Source: Methylobacterium sp. W2
GTDB lineage: Bacteria; Pseudomonadota; Alphaproteobacteria; Rhizobiales; Beijerinckiaceae
Length of the DNA: 64,000 nucleotides
NCBI RefSeq assembly: GCF_020662345.1
Contig: NZ_VMOA01000020.1
Coordinates: 25,703 to 89,702 of the forward strand
Direction: 5' to 3'
In this document: piece by piece, positions 7,658-16,935 of the stretch
How positions within the stretch are numbered: position 1 is the stretch's first letter
Layout of the letters: every line of letters starts with the position of its first letter
The notes under the pieces: model-generated
Database searches by the model: none
What the model was told of the DNA's origin: nothing
What the model saw: only the letters and a program-made list of their open reading frames with translations
Translations under genes and position numbers: made by a program

Positions 7658-10555
7658 CTACCCGAATGCACCCACCTCGTGCTGGATCATGCCCGACAGC
7701 TCGCGGACGCGGGCGAAGGATTGGCGGATCGGGCCGAAGATCGTCGTGTGCTCCGATTCGTAGGTGCCGACATCGCGCGGGCCGGCGGGCTCCCCGAAAT
7801 TGAGGCCGAGGGTCGGGTCCGGCGTGATCGGGAAGATCTCGTCGAGCATGGCGAGGCAGCCGTCGATGTCAAGGCGCAGGAAGCGTTCGATCAGTTGCTC
7901 GCGGGTGATGCCCGATTGCGGACGGAAGCCCGGAATGTGAACGGCCAGGAACCAGATCCGGTGGATCAGGGCGAGGCGGAGGGCGTGGAGCAGGGTCAGC
8001 CGCACCGACATCTTGCCGAGATCGGGAGCGGCGGATTGCAGGCTCAACCAGTCGCCGGTGAGGCGGCCGAACAGACGGCGCAGGTCGGGCGCGAGGCGCA
8101 GACGGTCGAGGGCGGTGGCGATGACGAGGAGTTCGTCGCGCCGGTCGTCACGTTGCGTGCGCCGTGCCCGCTCCAACCACATGGCTGGGTCGAGCGTGTC
8201 GATATAGGCGCGCAGCACGTCAAGGTCGCCCACCGCCGAGGCGTGCTGGGCGAGGCGGAACGCGCGCGAGAACCGGACCGAATCGCGGCGCATGTCGCGG
8301 AACAGATCCGGTGCGCGGCTCGCCGCCCGGCCGAGGCCATGCAGGGAATTCGCGAGATAGCCGAGCTGGTGCAGGATCGCGTTGTTGGGAATCGCCCGCA
8401 TCTGGCGGGGATGGGTGATCATGCTGGGCCCGCCATTGTCGGTCTGGCGCGCCACGGGGCGCGAGCCGGTGCGGTCGAGGAGGCTTGGGCCGAACGTCCC
8501 CAGCAGCGCTGCATAGCCGGGGTCGTCCACCAAGGCTTCCATGTCCTGGCGCGCGACGGTGAAGAACTCGGCGGCGAAATCGGCCTCGCCGTAGATCGGG
8601 TCGTCGGTCTCGTCGGCACCCGGCGCGTCGGACAAGACGTAGTCGGCAAAGGAATCGTCGTCGGCAATGTCGAAGGCGAAGAGGTGTTCGGCGATCCGCT
8701 CCACGGTGGCGCGGGCGAGGGCCTGTGTCCCGAACATCAGGTAGCCGTCCGAGCCCTGGAAGCTCGATTCCAGACGTACCTTGATCCCCGCCTTGCGGTT
8801 CTTGTGTCGCGAATCCTCCGGCGCGAGATAAGCGAGGCGGTCCCGTAGGGAGGTCGGATGGGCGCCGCGGCCGATCGATTCGCCATGGGTATCGAAGATC
8901 GCGAGCTCGATGCCGGACAAGCCGTTCTGCGCCATCAGGTCGGTGATGCGCAGGCGCAGGCGCTCGATCCAGAAACTCGCGGCGAGCTGGCCGACATAGC
9001 GGCCCGAATCGGAATAGCCGAACTGCACCGTCAGGCGACCGATGCGCTTGAGATAGGCACGCCAATGTGGGTTGCGCAGGGCGTCGTCGAGGACGCGGAT
9101 GCCTTGTTCCAGGGCGCTCGCGGTCTCGAACAGCGGCGTGATCTCGACCTTGTCGCTAATCCCGTAATGCCGGGCCAGCCAGAGGGCGGCCAGCAGCGTG
9201 TAGCCGGTCTCCGTCTCGGCGATGAGGAAGCGCACCGGATGGGTGCCGTCCACGTGCTTCAGGATCTGCGCGATGGTCATCATCAGACGCGCGGCCGAGG
9301 CGCGTTCGGCGGCGAGCGCCCCGAAATCCACGGCGACCGGATGCACGTCGTTAAGGAGGGCGTGGATGGTGGAAAGGTGCGAGCGCCGCTGCGCCGCGTC
9401 CGTCGGCTCCCCTTCGAGGTCGATGACCCGGCGAACGGCATTGTGGATCTGGCTGGCGTTGAGCCGGAAATGCGGCAAGGCGTTCGAGAGGCCGTGGGTG
9501 GCGATGCCTGAGCGCAGAAGGGCGATGGTGCGCTTGTCGTCATCGCTCTCGACGCCGCCCAGGGCTCCGGCGAGGCCCGCCAGGATCGGCCCGGAATCGG
9601 TCTGGGCGCGCTCCCGCTCGATGATGAGCGCCAGGGCGAAGCGGTGCACCGCCTCCAGGGAAGGTTTGGTCCCGAGGCGCGGGGCAACGGCGAGCTGCCG
9701 GTTCACGGCCGCCAGGGCGCCCTGTGTCAGGTCGCGCACCACGTTGGTGGCCGGCACGTCAGGCAGGTGGCGCATCACCCGGTCGAGCTGCATGCGCTTC
9801 GATTCCAGGCGGTAGCGCAGGGTGTCCCACCAGCCGATATCGGTGCGCCCGTCCGTGTCGCAGCCGACCCAGGAGGCGAGGGCGAAGGGCTTGAGCACCA
9901 GCTCCGTCCAGCGGTCGGGCCAACGGGCGCGGGCCGCGTCGAGAAGGGCGGCGTTGAAGCTGTCCAAAGCCGCACGGCCGTGATTGGCCGCGAGGCAGGC
10001 CTGCTCGAACTCGTCGTCCAGGCTGATCTTCGCATCCGGACGGGTCGAGAGGGCGGCGGCCTTCTCCATCAGGGGCAGGCGCGCGGCCTCGCTATCCTGG
10101 GACGCGGCCTCGGCGATGAGGGCCGCCACGGCCTTCGGCATGCCGAAGGTCGGGTGGGCAGTGAACACGACGGCAAAACCCGTGCGGCCGACGAGATCGC
10201 GGAAGGTCTCAAAATCACCCGCCCCTTTGGGGATCGCGGCCACGAGGCGCGCCGGCATCGCGTTGTCCAGAGATACCTGGGCGTCCCGGTCCAGCCCGAC
10301 ATAGCCACGCAGGCGCTCCGCCCGAGCGACCAGCGCCTGTCTCCGCAGCCGGGTGAACAGGCCATCGAGGTCGTCCTCTCCGATCTCGTCGCGGTCGAAG
10401 CGGCGGGTGATCGCCAGCGTCACCGCCAGGACGGGGTTGCGGAACGGGTCCTCGCTCGACCGCTCGCGGGATTCCTCGATCAGGGCGATGAGATCCTGTT
10501 CTAGCTCGCCGGGATCGGGCGTCGCTTTGGCGGGGCTGCGGTCAAGCATGCGCAT
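7658..10555 (-). CDS. Phosphoenolpyruvate carboxylase family protein, divergent active site
   Basis: A 965-residue protein with the PEPC architecture. The N-terminal catalytic loop is FTAHPTFGMP at about 129-138 (TAHPTE in classical enzymes, whose His is catalytic). Further on are GYSDSGRYVGQ at about 513-523 (classical GYSDSAKDAG), THGESIGRGAHP near 555-566 (classical HGRGGSIGRGG), QGSDGY, GSRPVAR and MRAIPNN. Classical PEPC makes oxaloacetate from PEP and bicarbonate and is central to serine-cycle methylotrophy. Here the His of the first loop and one GRG are kept, but the first RGG of the glycine loop is missing, the loop Lys is Arg, and the C-terminal RNTG tail is replaced by EVGAFG. The fold assignment is firm; carboxylase activity is uncertain. 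No serine-cycle neighbours are present, so it may be a second paralogue. Confidence 0.8.
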   Translation of the reverse strand: MRMLDRSPAKATPDPGELEQDLIALIEESRERSSEDPFRNPVLAVTLAITRRFDRDEIGEDDLDGLFTRLRRQALVARAERLRGYVGLDRDAQVSLDNAMPARLVAAIPKGAGDFETFRDLVGRTGFAVVFTAHPTFGMPKAVAALIAEAASQDSEAARLPLMEKAAALSTRPDAKISLDDEFEQACLAANHGRAALDSFNAALLDAARARWPDRWTELVLKPFALASWVGCDTDGRTDIGWWDTLRYRLESKRMQLDRVMRHLPDVPATNVVRDLTQGALAAVNRQLAVAPRLGTKPSLEAVHRFALALIIERERAQTDSGPILAGLAGALGGVESDDDKRTIALLRSGIATHGLSNALPHFRLNASQIHNAVRRVIDLEGEPTDAAQRRSHLSTIHALLNDVHPVAVDFGALAAERASAARLMMTIAQILKHVDGTHPVRFLIAETETGYTLLAALWLARHYGISDKVEITPLFETASALEQGIRVLDDALRNPHWRAYLKRIGRLTVQFGYSDSGRYVGQLAASFWIERLRLRITDLMAQNGLSGIELAIFDTHGESIGRGAHPTSLRDRLAYLAPEDSRHKNRKAGIKVRLESSFQGSDGYLMFGTQALARATVERIAEHLFAFDIADDDSFADYVLSDAPGADETDDPIYGEADFAAEFFTVARQDMEALVDDPGYAALLGTFGPSLLDRTGSRPVARQTDNGGPSMITHPRQMRAIPNNAILHQLGYLANSLHGLGRAASRAPDLFRDMRRDSVRFSRAFRLAQHASAVGDLDVLRAYIDTLDPAMWLERARRTQRDDRRDELLVIATALDRLRLAPDLRRLFGRLTGDWLSLQSAAPDLGKMSVRLTLLHALRLALIHRIWFLAVHIPGFRPQSGITREQLIERFLRLDIDGCLAMLDEIFPITPDPTLGLNFGEPAGPRDVGTYESEHTTIFGPIRQSFARVRELSGMIQHEVGAFG

Positions 10556-10903
10556 CGATCGACCTTGTCTGGGCGGAGGAGAAGAGTGGGGCGGCCCCGG
10601 AATCGGACCGTCTTAGAACGAGTCGGGTCTCGGTCCGGCGACAATGGGCGCATGACGATCCGTCATCCACCGCCGGATGGCCTTGCCGGGGAGAGTCACG
10701 ACCGTGCAAGGGCAATCCGTCCGCATGGTTTCGGCTCCGCATGTCGTCTGCGCAAGGTGTTGGGCTCAGGGGTTGGGCGAGACGCAAGGACCGTTCCGGT
10801 GGTGGCGCTTCAGGTACCGATGCCCGGTCCTTGTGCGAAAGCGCTCCCGCGATGCGCGACAGGTGGATGCAACCCCGCCCCGGCTGGGGTAACCCTCGGG
10901 GCC
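10556..10903. other. Divergent intergenic region, 348 bases
   Basis: Separates the PEPC-family gene (minus) from the secreted-protein gene (plus) and must hold both promoters. A short inverted repeat (ACCCC at 10872-10876 with GGGGT at 10886-10890) precedes the plus-strand start by 14 bases. I could not match the leader to a known riboswitch, and no convincing ORF was found. Confidence 0.4.
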
Positions 10904-11713
10904 ATGCAGATTCGTTCGCTCCCGCCTCGTCCTCCCGGCACCCTTGCTCCCGCGCTCCGGCCCCGGGGGGTGCGGAGCGGGCTTGTGTGCTGCGCCGCTC
11001 TGCTCGGCTTGCTCGTGGGAGCCACTCCCGGTCTTGCGCAGGAGGATGCCGGCGCGGCGATGGGCGAGACCGAGGCTCCGGTGGCCAAGCCCAAGCCGAA
11101 ACGAAAGCCCAAACCGAAACCCGTCGCCAAGCCTCCCGAGACCTTTCCGGCGGCTCCCGTGGCGATGCCGGCCGCCACTATCGCCCCCGTGAAGCTGCCT
11201 GAGCTCATCGTGGTCTGCGACAACGGTCAGGGCGCGTTCTACGAAGGGCAGGGCACCGTCTCTCTCTGGGTGACGCGCAGCGGCGCCATCACCGTCGACA
11301 ACCCGCTTCGCCCGCTGACGCCGGAGACCACGCGGGTGCTGCAGGTCGTCATCGGCAACAAGGCCGCCACCGCCTTCGGCCCCGATCTCCTCGCCCTGCG
11401 ACGGGGCGGCAGTCCCGCCGCCCTGGAGGCGACGACGGGCGGACCGGTGCGCTGGGACGCACAGCTCACGGTGCTGCCCGATTTCCTCAACATCGTCTCC
11501 GAGGCCGGCGAGGGTCTGGCACGCCTCGATTACCGCCGCTGCGGCGATGCCCCGGAGGTGAAGGTGGCGCCGGTCGCCAAGGCGAAGCCCAAGCCCGTGG
11601 CGAAAGCGCCGCGTCCTCCCAAGGCTTCCACCGCCGAGGGAGCGGGACGTGGGGAGGCCGCCGCCCCTCGCGGCCTGCAATTGCCGCAGGGCGCCATTCC
11701 GGCCGGCCAATAA
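10904..11713 (+). CDS. Secreted Lys/Pro-rich protein of unknown function
   Basis: A 269-residue protein with a clear Sec signal peptide (hydrophobic segment about 26-41, likely cleavage after GATPGLA near residue 45). A basic Lys-Pro tract follows (KPKPKRKPKPKP, about 60-80), then a globular region of about 140 residues containing VVCDNGQGAFYEG, ITVDNPLRPLTPETTRVLQVVIGNK and a C-terminal CGDAPEVK. A second KPKPVAKAPRPPK tract is near the C terminus. The Lys-Pro tracts resemble cell-wall-spanning linkers, so a periplasmic role is likely. I do not recognise the family. Start chosen at ATG 10904; longer in-frame starts would precede the signal peptide with unlikely sequence. Confidence 0.75.
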   Translation: MQIRSLPPRPPGTLAPALRPRGVRSGLVCCAALLGLLVGATPGLAQEDAGAAMGETEAPVAKPKPKRKPKPKPVAKPPETFPAAPVAMPAATIAPVKLPELIVVCDNGQGAFYEGQGTVSLWVTRSGAITVDNPLRPLTPETTRVLQVVIGNKAATAFGPDLLALRRGGSPAALEATTGGPVRWDAQLTVLPDFLNIVSEAGEGLARLDYRRCGDAPEVKVAPVAKAKPKPVAKAPRPPKASTAEGAGRGEAAAPRGLQLPQGAIPAGQ

Positions 11714-11738
11714 TGATCGCGGCACGAGGGAGAACGCT

Positions 11739-12167
11739 ATGAAAGCCGCAGAGGTGATCGCCAAGCTGGGGCTCCAGCCGCACCCGGAGGGCGGCCATTA
11801 TCGCGAAACGTTTCGCGATCCGACCGAGGTCGATGGCCGTTCGGTGGGCAGCGCGATCTACTACCTCCTCGATCTCGGTGAGACCTCGGAATGGCACCGG
11901 GTCGATGCGTCCGAGATCTGGTTCTGGCATGCCGGGGCGCCGATGGTGATCACCACGAGCCCGAACGGGCACGATGCCGCCGCCACCTATCTCGGTCCCG
12001 ACCTCGCCCATGGCCAGCAGCCGCAGATCGTGGTGCCGGCGGGACATTGGCAGACCGCCACGAGCCTCGGAGCGTGGACATTGGTAAGCTGCACCGTCTC
12101 CCCGGCCTTCCGGTTCGAAGGGTTCGAGATGGCGCCGCCGGGCTGGCGGCCGGTGCCGCGCGGCTGA
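11739..12167 (+). CDS. DUF985 cupin-fold protein
   Basis: Compact 142-residue protein of the DUF985/Cupin_5 family. It has the N-terminal signature LGLQPHPEGGHYRETFRD, then SAIYYLLDLGETSEWHRVDASEIWFWHAG, the metal-site-like cupin strand, and VVPAGHWQTA with VSCTVSPAFRFEGFEM at the C terminus, the family hallmark. The reaction is not known; relatives are proposed to bind sugars or act as epimerase-like cupins. A good ribosome-binding sequence (GAGGGAGAA) precedes ATG 11739. It follows the secreted-protein gene by 25 bases, so co-transcription is plausible. Confidence 0.88.
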   Translation: MKAAEVIAKLGLQPHPEGGHYRETFRDPTEVDGRSVGSAIYYLLDLGETSEWHRVDASEIWFWHAGAPMVITTSPNGHDAAATYLGPDLAHGQQPQIVVPAGHWQTATSLGAWTLVSCTVSPAFRFEGFEMAPPGWRPVPRG

Positions 12168-12202
12168 GGGAGGCGCGTTTCTCCGTTCGCCTTGCCGGGA
12201 GC

Positions 12203-13507
12203 CTAGCCCTCGATCTCGTCGTTCTTCGCGATCATCGGCACCAGCGGGGTGATCCGCAGGGCGGTGATGCGGTTCTTGGCCTTGCGCAGGACCTGAAACC
12301 GGAAGCCGTGGAAGTTGAAGGCGGTGCCGGTGTCGGGGATCGCCCGCGCCTCGTGGATGACGAGGCCGGCGATGGTCGTCGCCTCCTCGTCGGGCAGGTT
12401 CCAATCCATGGCACGGTTGAGGTCGCGGATGGCGACGGAGCCGTCGGCATTCACCGAACCGTCCCCCTGGGGGCGAACCCCGGAGACCGCGACGTCGTGC
12501 TCGTCGGCGATGTCGCCGACGATCTCCTCCAGGATGTCTTCCAGCGTGACCAAGCCCATCACCTCGCCGTACTCGTCGACGACGAGGGCGAAATGGGTCT
12601 TCTTGGTGAGGAAAGCCTTGAGCTGGTCGCGCAGGCTCGTCGTGTCGGGCACGAACCAGGTCTCGAGCGCCAGGGCCTCGACCTTCAGACCGGAGGCGTC
12701 GCCCCCGGCGGCGTCGAGCGCGCGCAGCAGGTCTTTGGCGTGGAGCACGCCGATGATGTTCTCGGAGGTGCCGCGCCAGAGCGGCATGCGGGTGTAGGGC
12801 GAGGACAGCACCTCCCGCACGATCTCCTCCGAGGGGAGGTCGGCATTGATGGTGCGCATCTTCGTGCGATGCACCATGACCTCGGAGACGGACAATTCGT
12901 GAAGGTCGAGCAGGCCGCCGAGCATGTCGCGCTCGGCCTTGGCGACGCCGCCCTCGCGGTGGAGCAGGGCGACCTGCCCGCGAATCTCCTCGGTGGGCGA
13001 GAGGATGGACTGGTGCTTCCCGATACTGATGCCGAAGGGGCGCAGCATCAGCCGCACCAGCTTCTCGATGGCGATGGCCGCCGGGCCGAGGAGCGCCACC
13101 GCGAAGGCCACGGGCCGCGCCATCACCAGGGCGGCCTGATCCGGCTTGTTGATGGCGAGGGTCTTCGGCAGCACCTCGGCGAAGACGATGACGAGGACCG
13201 ACATCACGCCGGTGGCATAGAGCACCCCGCTCTTGCCGAAGATCGTGGTCAGCACGCTCGTGGTGAAGGCCGAGGCGCCGATGGCGACGATGTTGTAGCC
13301 GATCAGCATCGCGCCGATGAACCGCTCGCGCGAGGCGAGGATGCGGTTGACGAGGCGTGCTCGCAGATCGCCGCTATTCTCGAGAGAGAGCATCCGCGCC
13401 CGGGACGCCGCGGTGAAGGCGGTCTCGGCCCCCGCGAAGAAGGCCGAGAGCAGCAGCGACATCACCACGATGCTCGCGGCGAGCCAGAGGTCGGTATGCG
13501 TGTCCAT
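12203..13507 (-). CDS. CNNM-CBS-CorC_HlyC membrane protein (hemolysin C/TlyC-like)
   Basis: A 434-residue inner-membrane protein. The N-terminal CNNM (DUF21) domain has four hydrophobic segments (about 8-155) with SAFFAGAETAFTAASRARM. Two CBS domains follow at about 205-325 (VMVHRTKMRTI, FALVVDEYGEVMGLVTLEDILEEIVGDI), then a C-terminal CorC_HlyC domain. Related proteins export or sense Mg2+ or Co2+; the hemolysin name is historical. ATG 13507 was chosen; an in-frame start at 13579 would add 24 residues of non-membrane sequence. It follows aroB in the same direction, the order usual in Hyphomicrobiales. Confidence 0.93.
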   Translation of the reverse strand: MDTHTDLWLAASIVVMSLLLSAFFAGAETAFTAASRARMLSLENSGDLRARLVNRILASRERFIGAMLIGYNIVAIGASAFTTSVLTTIFGKSGVLYATGVMSVLVIVFAEVLPKTLAINKPDQAALVMARPVAFAVALLGPAAIAIEKLVRLMLRPFGISIGKHQSILSPTEEIRGQVALLHREGGVAKAERDMLGGLLDLHELSVSEVMVHRTKMRTINADLPSEEIVREVLSSPYTRMPLWRGTSENIIGVLHAKDLLRALDAAGGDASGLKVEALALETWFVPDTTSLRDQLKAFLTKKTHFALVVDEYGEVMGLVTLEDILEEIVGDIADEHDVAVSGVRPQGDGSVNADGSVAIRDLNRAMDWNLPDEEATTIAGLVIHEARAIPDTGTAFNFHGFRFQVLRKAKNRITALRITPLVPMIAKNDEIEG

Positions 13508-13708
13508 CAGGCCGTCGTCGCACCAAACCGTGCCACACCGGCACGGTGCCGGTCTTGGCGAGCCCCTCTCATATACCAACCCACCACCGAAGCGATGCCA
13601 TGGCGCCTGACTGGACCAGCGAGGTTGTCATGGCCTGCTTGCCTGGCCCGGCCGCCTGGCGTCAGGTGGTGTCCCTGACGCGACGTACGGGACAAGGACG
13701 CGATCCGG

Positions 13709-14827
13709 TCACGCTCCGCGCAGCTCGTCCTGGAGAAAAGCCTTCACCTCGGCGCGGTCGATGCCCGGTGCGATGAAGCTCTGGCCGATCCCGCGGGCGA
13801 GGATGAAGGTCAGCGCCCCGTCACGGACCTTCTTGTCCTGGGCCATGGCCTCGAGGATGGAATCGGCATCGCCGCATCCGCCGGGGACGGCCTGGAGGCG
13901 GGTGGGCAGGCCGGCCAGGGCCAGATGGTTGGCCACGCGGCCGGCATCCTGGCCGGGGCAGAGGCCGAGACGGGCCGAGAAGCGGAAAGCAAGGGCCAGG
14001 CCGATCGCGACGCCCTCGCCGTGGACGAGGCGGGCGGATTCGTAGCCGGTGAGACGCTCCAGGGCATGGCCGAACGTATGGCCGAGGTTGAGCAGGGCGC
14101 GCTCGCCGTCCTCACGTTCGTCGCGCACCACGACGCCGGCCTTGGCCCGGCAGCAGATCGCCACCGCCTCGTCGCGCTCTGATCCACCGGCGAAGATGCC
14201 GGCCCAGTTGGCCTCGCACCAGTCGAAGAAGCCGGAATCGGCGATGAGGCCGTATTTCGCCACCTCGGCGTAGCCCGCGCGCATCTCGCGCTCGGACAGG
14301 GTGTCGAGGGTGGCGGTATCGGCCAGGACCAAGCGCGGCTGGTGGAAGGCGCCGATGAGATTTTTACCGAGGGGCGAGTTGATACCGGTCTTGCCGCCCA
14401 CCGAGGAATCGACCTGGGAGAGCAGGGTCGTCGGCGCCTGGACGAAGCGGACGCCGCGCCGGAGCGTCGCCGCCGCGAAGCCCGCGAGATCGCCGACCAC
14501 GCCGCCGCCGAGGGCCACCACGAGGTCGTTGCGCTCGATCCGGTGGGCGAGGAGCCCGTCGCAGACCTGGGCATAGACCGCATAGCTCTTCGAGGCCTCG
14601 CCCGGCGCGACGGTGACGAGGCCGGAGCGCAGGCCCGCCGCCTCCAGGCTCGCGCGCAGGCGTTCGCCGTAGAGCGCCGAGACGGTCTCGTCGGTGACGA
14701 TGGCGGCGGCACGGCCGCCAAGGGCGGCCACGCGGGCACCGGCCTCGTCGAGGAGGCCCCGGCCGATATGGATCTCGTAGTCGCGGCCCTGGTCGAGGGG
14801 GACGTGGACCGTCTGTCCGTCACTCAC
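13709..14827 (-). CDS. aroB: 3-dehydroquinate synthase
   Basis: Second enzyme of the shikimate pathway (DAHP to 3-dehydroquinate), NAD- and Zn-dependent. The 372-residue protein matches the family. It has ALGGGVVGDLAGFAAATLRRGV at about 105-125, QAPTTLLSQVDSSVGGKTGIN (NAD/substrate site), and the Zn ligands in GHTFGHALE and HGEGVAIG. GTG at 14827 overlaps the aroK stop as GTGA, so aroK-aroB are translationally coupled. Confidence 0.97.
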   Translation of the reverse strand: MSDGQTVHVPLDQGRDYEIHIGRGLLDEAGARVAALGGRAAAIVTDETVSALYGERLRASLEAAGLRSGLVTVAPGEASKSYAVYAQVCDGLLAHRIERNDLVVALGGGVVGDLAGFAAATLRRGVRFVQAPTTLLSQVDSSVGGKTGINSPLGKNLIGAFHQPRLVLADTATLDTLSEREMRAGYAEVAKYGLIADSGFFDWCEANWAGIFAGGSERDEAVAICCRAKAGVVVRDEREDGERALLNLGHTFGHALERLTGYESARLVHGEGVAIGLALAFRFSARLGLCPGQDAGRVANHLALAGLPTRLQAVPGGCGDADSILEAMAQDKKVRDGALTFILARGIGQSFIAPGIDRAEVKAFLQDELRGA

Positions 14828-15447
14828 TGCGCGGCGACGCCTTGGTTCGAGGGGCCGTTGAGATAGGCATCGAGGGCCTCCATCACGTCCTCCACCACGC
14901 GATCGTGCGACACGTCGCGTGAGGGGATCATCACGTCGGCACTGCCATAGACGGGATGCCGGATCTCCATCAACTGCCGCATCGTCTCCTCCGGGTCGTC
15001 GGTCTGGAGCAGGGGGCGGTTACCGCGCTTGCGCACGCGGCGCATCAGCACGTCGAGCTCCGCCTTCAGCCAGACCGAGACACCGCCTTGCGCGATCCGC
15101 GCCCGCGTCGCCTCGCGCATGAAGGCGCCCCCGCCGGTGGCCAGCACCAGCGGCCCCTCACGGATGAGCCGGGCGATCACGCGCTCCTCGCCCTCGCGAA
15201 AGCTCGGCTCGCCGTAGATGGCGAAGATGTCCGGGATCGTGAGATGGGCCGCCGCTTCGATCTCGTTGTCCGCATCCTTGAACATCAGCCCGAGGCGCGC
15301 CGCCAGGCGCCGCCCCACCGTGCTTTTGCCAGCGCCCATGAGACCGACGAGCACGATCGAGCGCGCGCCGAGGGCACGGCGGAGCCTGACTTCGATGGGA
15401 TCGGCGGCGATGTCGCCTCCCGATGGCTCAGTCTCGGTCTCGGTCAT
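14824..15447 (-). CDS. aroK: Shikimate kinase
   Basis: Phosphorylates shikimate at the 3-OH. From ATG 15447 the protein is 207 residues. The P-loop GLMGAGKST is at residues 35-43, the shikimate-binding DxD-like FKDADNEIE follows, and then GEPSFREGEERVI, LATGGGAFM and the lid region KRGNRPLL. An earlier start at 15474 would add MKTCIKTLT. Coupled to aroB by a 4-base overlap and divergent from the small ORF-xerD pair. Confidence 0.95.
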   Translation of the reverse strand: MTETETEPSGGDIAADPIEVRLRRALGARSIVLVGLMGAGKSTVGRRLAARLGLMFKDADNEIEAAAHLTIPDIFAIYGEPSFREGEERVIARLIREGPLVLATGGGAFMREATRARIAQGGVSVWLKAELDVLMRRVRKRGNRPLLQTDDPEETMRQLMEIRHPVYGSADVMIPSRDVSHDRVVEDVMEALDAYLNGPSNQGVAAQ

Positions 15448-15769
15448 CGTTAAAGTCTTGATACACGTCTTCACGCGATCCTAGCGCGTTTCACCCTCCG
15501 GGCGAAGCGAGGCCGTAAGGCGCGGCGCGATTCTTCCCAGGGCGTGTTTCTTTCAGGCAGGCTTCCCCGGTCCGCGAAGCCGTCCCGGACCGGTGAGGCC
15601 GATCGCCGCTCGGCGGCCCCGAACCTCTTGCGGCGCACCCTGTGGCTCCGAAGTCCTTGCCATCGCGCGCCCGGCATGGTGCAAACCCTTGGCTTGGCTG
15701 TTCAATGATCTGCTCGCCGGCCGACGCCGTCCATTTTCGCCGAGTTCCCTCCGACCGAGGTTCGTCCGA
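15448..15769. other. Divergent intergenic region, 322 bases
   Basis: Lies between aroK (minus) and the small membrane-protein ORF (plus) and should carry both promoters. No hairpin, operator or convincing ORF was identified by eye. Confidence 0.35.
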
Positions 15770-15922
15770 GTGCCGACCCTGTTTCGTTTCCTCGCCACGC
15801 TCGCCGTCCTCGGTGGATTGGTCTTCGCGGGCATGTTCGCGCTCGCTACCTTCGTTCAGCCCACGCCCCGGGAAATGAGCGTCAGCATTCCCGCCGCGAA
15901 GCTGCAGCCGCCGGGCCGGTGA
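15770..15922 (+). CDS. Small single-span membrane protein upstream of xerD (50 aa)
   Basis: VPTLFRFLATLAVLGGLVFA begins this 50-residue ORF (GTG start at 15770), with one transmembrane helix (about 5-26) followed by FVQPTPREMSVSIPAAKL. Similar very short ORFs with a VEPxxREMxVxIP-type tail precede xerD in related Hyphomicrobiales (from memory of the order's synteny). Its TGA overlaps the xerD GTG as GTGA, so it is translationally coupled to the recombinase. Function unknown; sometimes misannotated as a histidine kinase. Confidence 0.75.
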   Translation: MPTLFRFLATLAVLGGLVFAGMFALATFVQPTPREMSVSIPAAKLQPPGR

Positions 15923-16914
15923 CGGCGTCGGATAAGGCCGATGAATTGGCCGATGAGGTGGCGGGTGCCGAAGGTCCGGACCTCATCGTCGCCTATCTCG
16001 AGATGCTCGCGGCGGAGCGTGGCGCCGCCGCCAACACGCTCGCCGCCTATCGCCGCGACCTCGACCATTACCTCGCGGCCCTGTCCGCCTCGGGACGCGA
16101 TCCGCTCGATACCGATGCAAGCGAGGTCCGTGCCTATCTGGCGGATCTCGAGACCCAAGGGCTGAAAGCCTCGTCCGCCGCGCGCCGGCTGTCCTGCATT
16201 CGCGGCTTCCACAAGTTCCTCTACGCCGAGGGCCTTGCTGACACCGATCCGAGCGCGCCGGTGGGTGGACCGCGCAGGGGGCGCACCCTGCCCAAGGTGC
16301 TGTCGGTGTCCGAGGTCGACGACCTTCTGCGCACCGCCCGCGAGCGGGCCGTGGCGCCGCAGGCCGAGGACGTGCCGGGCGAGCGGCGGCGCGCGGTACG
16401 GATGCTGTGCCTGCTCGAAACCCTCTACGCCACCGGCCTGCGCGTATCGGAACTCGTCGCCCTGCCACGCTCGGCCGCCACGACGAAGCAGCGCTACCTC
16501 GTGGTGAAGGGCAAGGGCGGGCGCGAGCGGCTGGTGCCGCTCACCGATCTCGCGCGCGCCGCCATGCGCGAGCACCTGACCCATCTCACCGGCGACGGTC
16601 CCTTCCTGTTCCCGTCCGACAGCGAGAGCGGGCACCTGACCCGGCAGGCTTTCGCCCGAGACCTCAAGAGTGCGGCGGCGGCGGCCGGGATCCGTGAGGA
16701 CCGCGTGAGCCCCCACGTACTGCGCCACGCCTTCGCCAGCCATCTCCTGCAGAACGGGGCCGATCTCAGGATCGTGCAGGAGCTTCTGGGCCATGCCGAC
16801 ATCTCGACGACCCAGATCTATACGCATGTCCTCGACGAGCGCCTGAAGAGCATGGTCCGTGATCTCCACCCGCTCATGGACGAGCCCGCCGAATCCGGTA
16901 CCACGCCCGCGTGA
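15919..16914 (+). CDS. xerD: Site-specific tyrosine recombinase XerD
   Basis: Acts with XerC at the dif site to resolve chromosome dimers. The 331-residue protein has the N-terminal SAM-like DNA-binding domain (LEMLAAERGAAANTLAAYRRDLDHY) and a C-terminal catalytic domain. That domain carries the Arg in ATGLRVSELVAL (about 173-184), Lys in VVKGKGGRERLVPL, HVLRHAFASHLLQNGAD, LLGHADISTTQIY and the nucleophile Tyr in IYTHV. GTG start overlaps the upstream small ORF. About 25 N-terminal residues precede the usual family start. Confidence 0.95.
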   Translation: MTASDKADELADEVAGAEGPDLIVAYLEMLAAERGAAANTLAAYRRDLDHYLAALSASGRDPLDTDASEVRAYLADLETQGLKASSAARRLSCIRGFHKFLYAEGLADTDPSAPVGGPRRGRTLPKVLSVSEVDDLLRTARERAVAPQAEDVPGERRRAVRMLCLLETLYATGLRVSELVALPRSAATTKQRYLVVKGKGGRERLVPLTDLARAAMREHLTHLTGDGPFLFPSDSESGHLTRQAFARDLKSAAAAAGIREDRVSPHVLRHAFASHLLQNGADLRIVQELLGHADISTTQIYTHVLDERLKSMVRDLHPLMDEPAESGTTPA

Positions 16915-16935
16915 CTCGGGCGCTTCGACATCGAC

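Noticed and set aside
10677..10903. Riboswitch upstream of the secreted Lys/Pro-rich protein
   Set aside because: Only a short GC-rich stem was seen; no known consensus matched.
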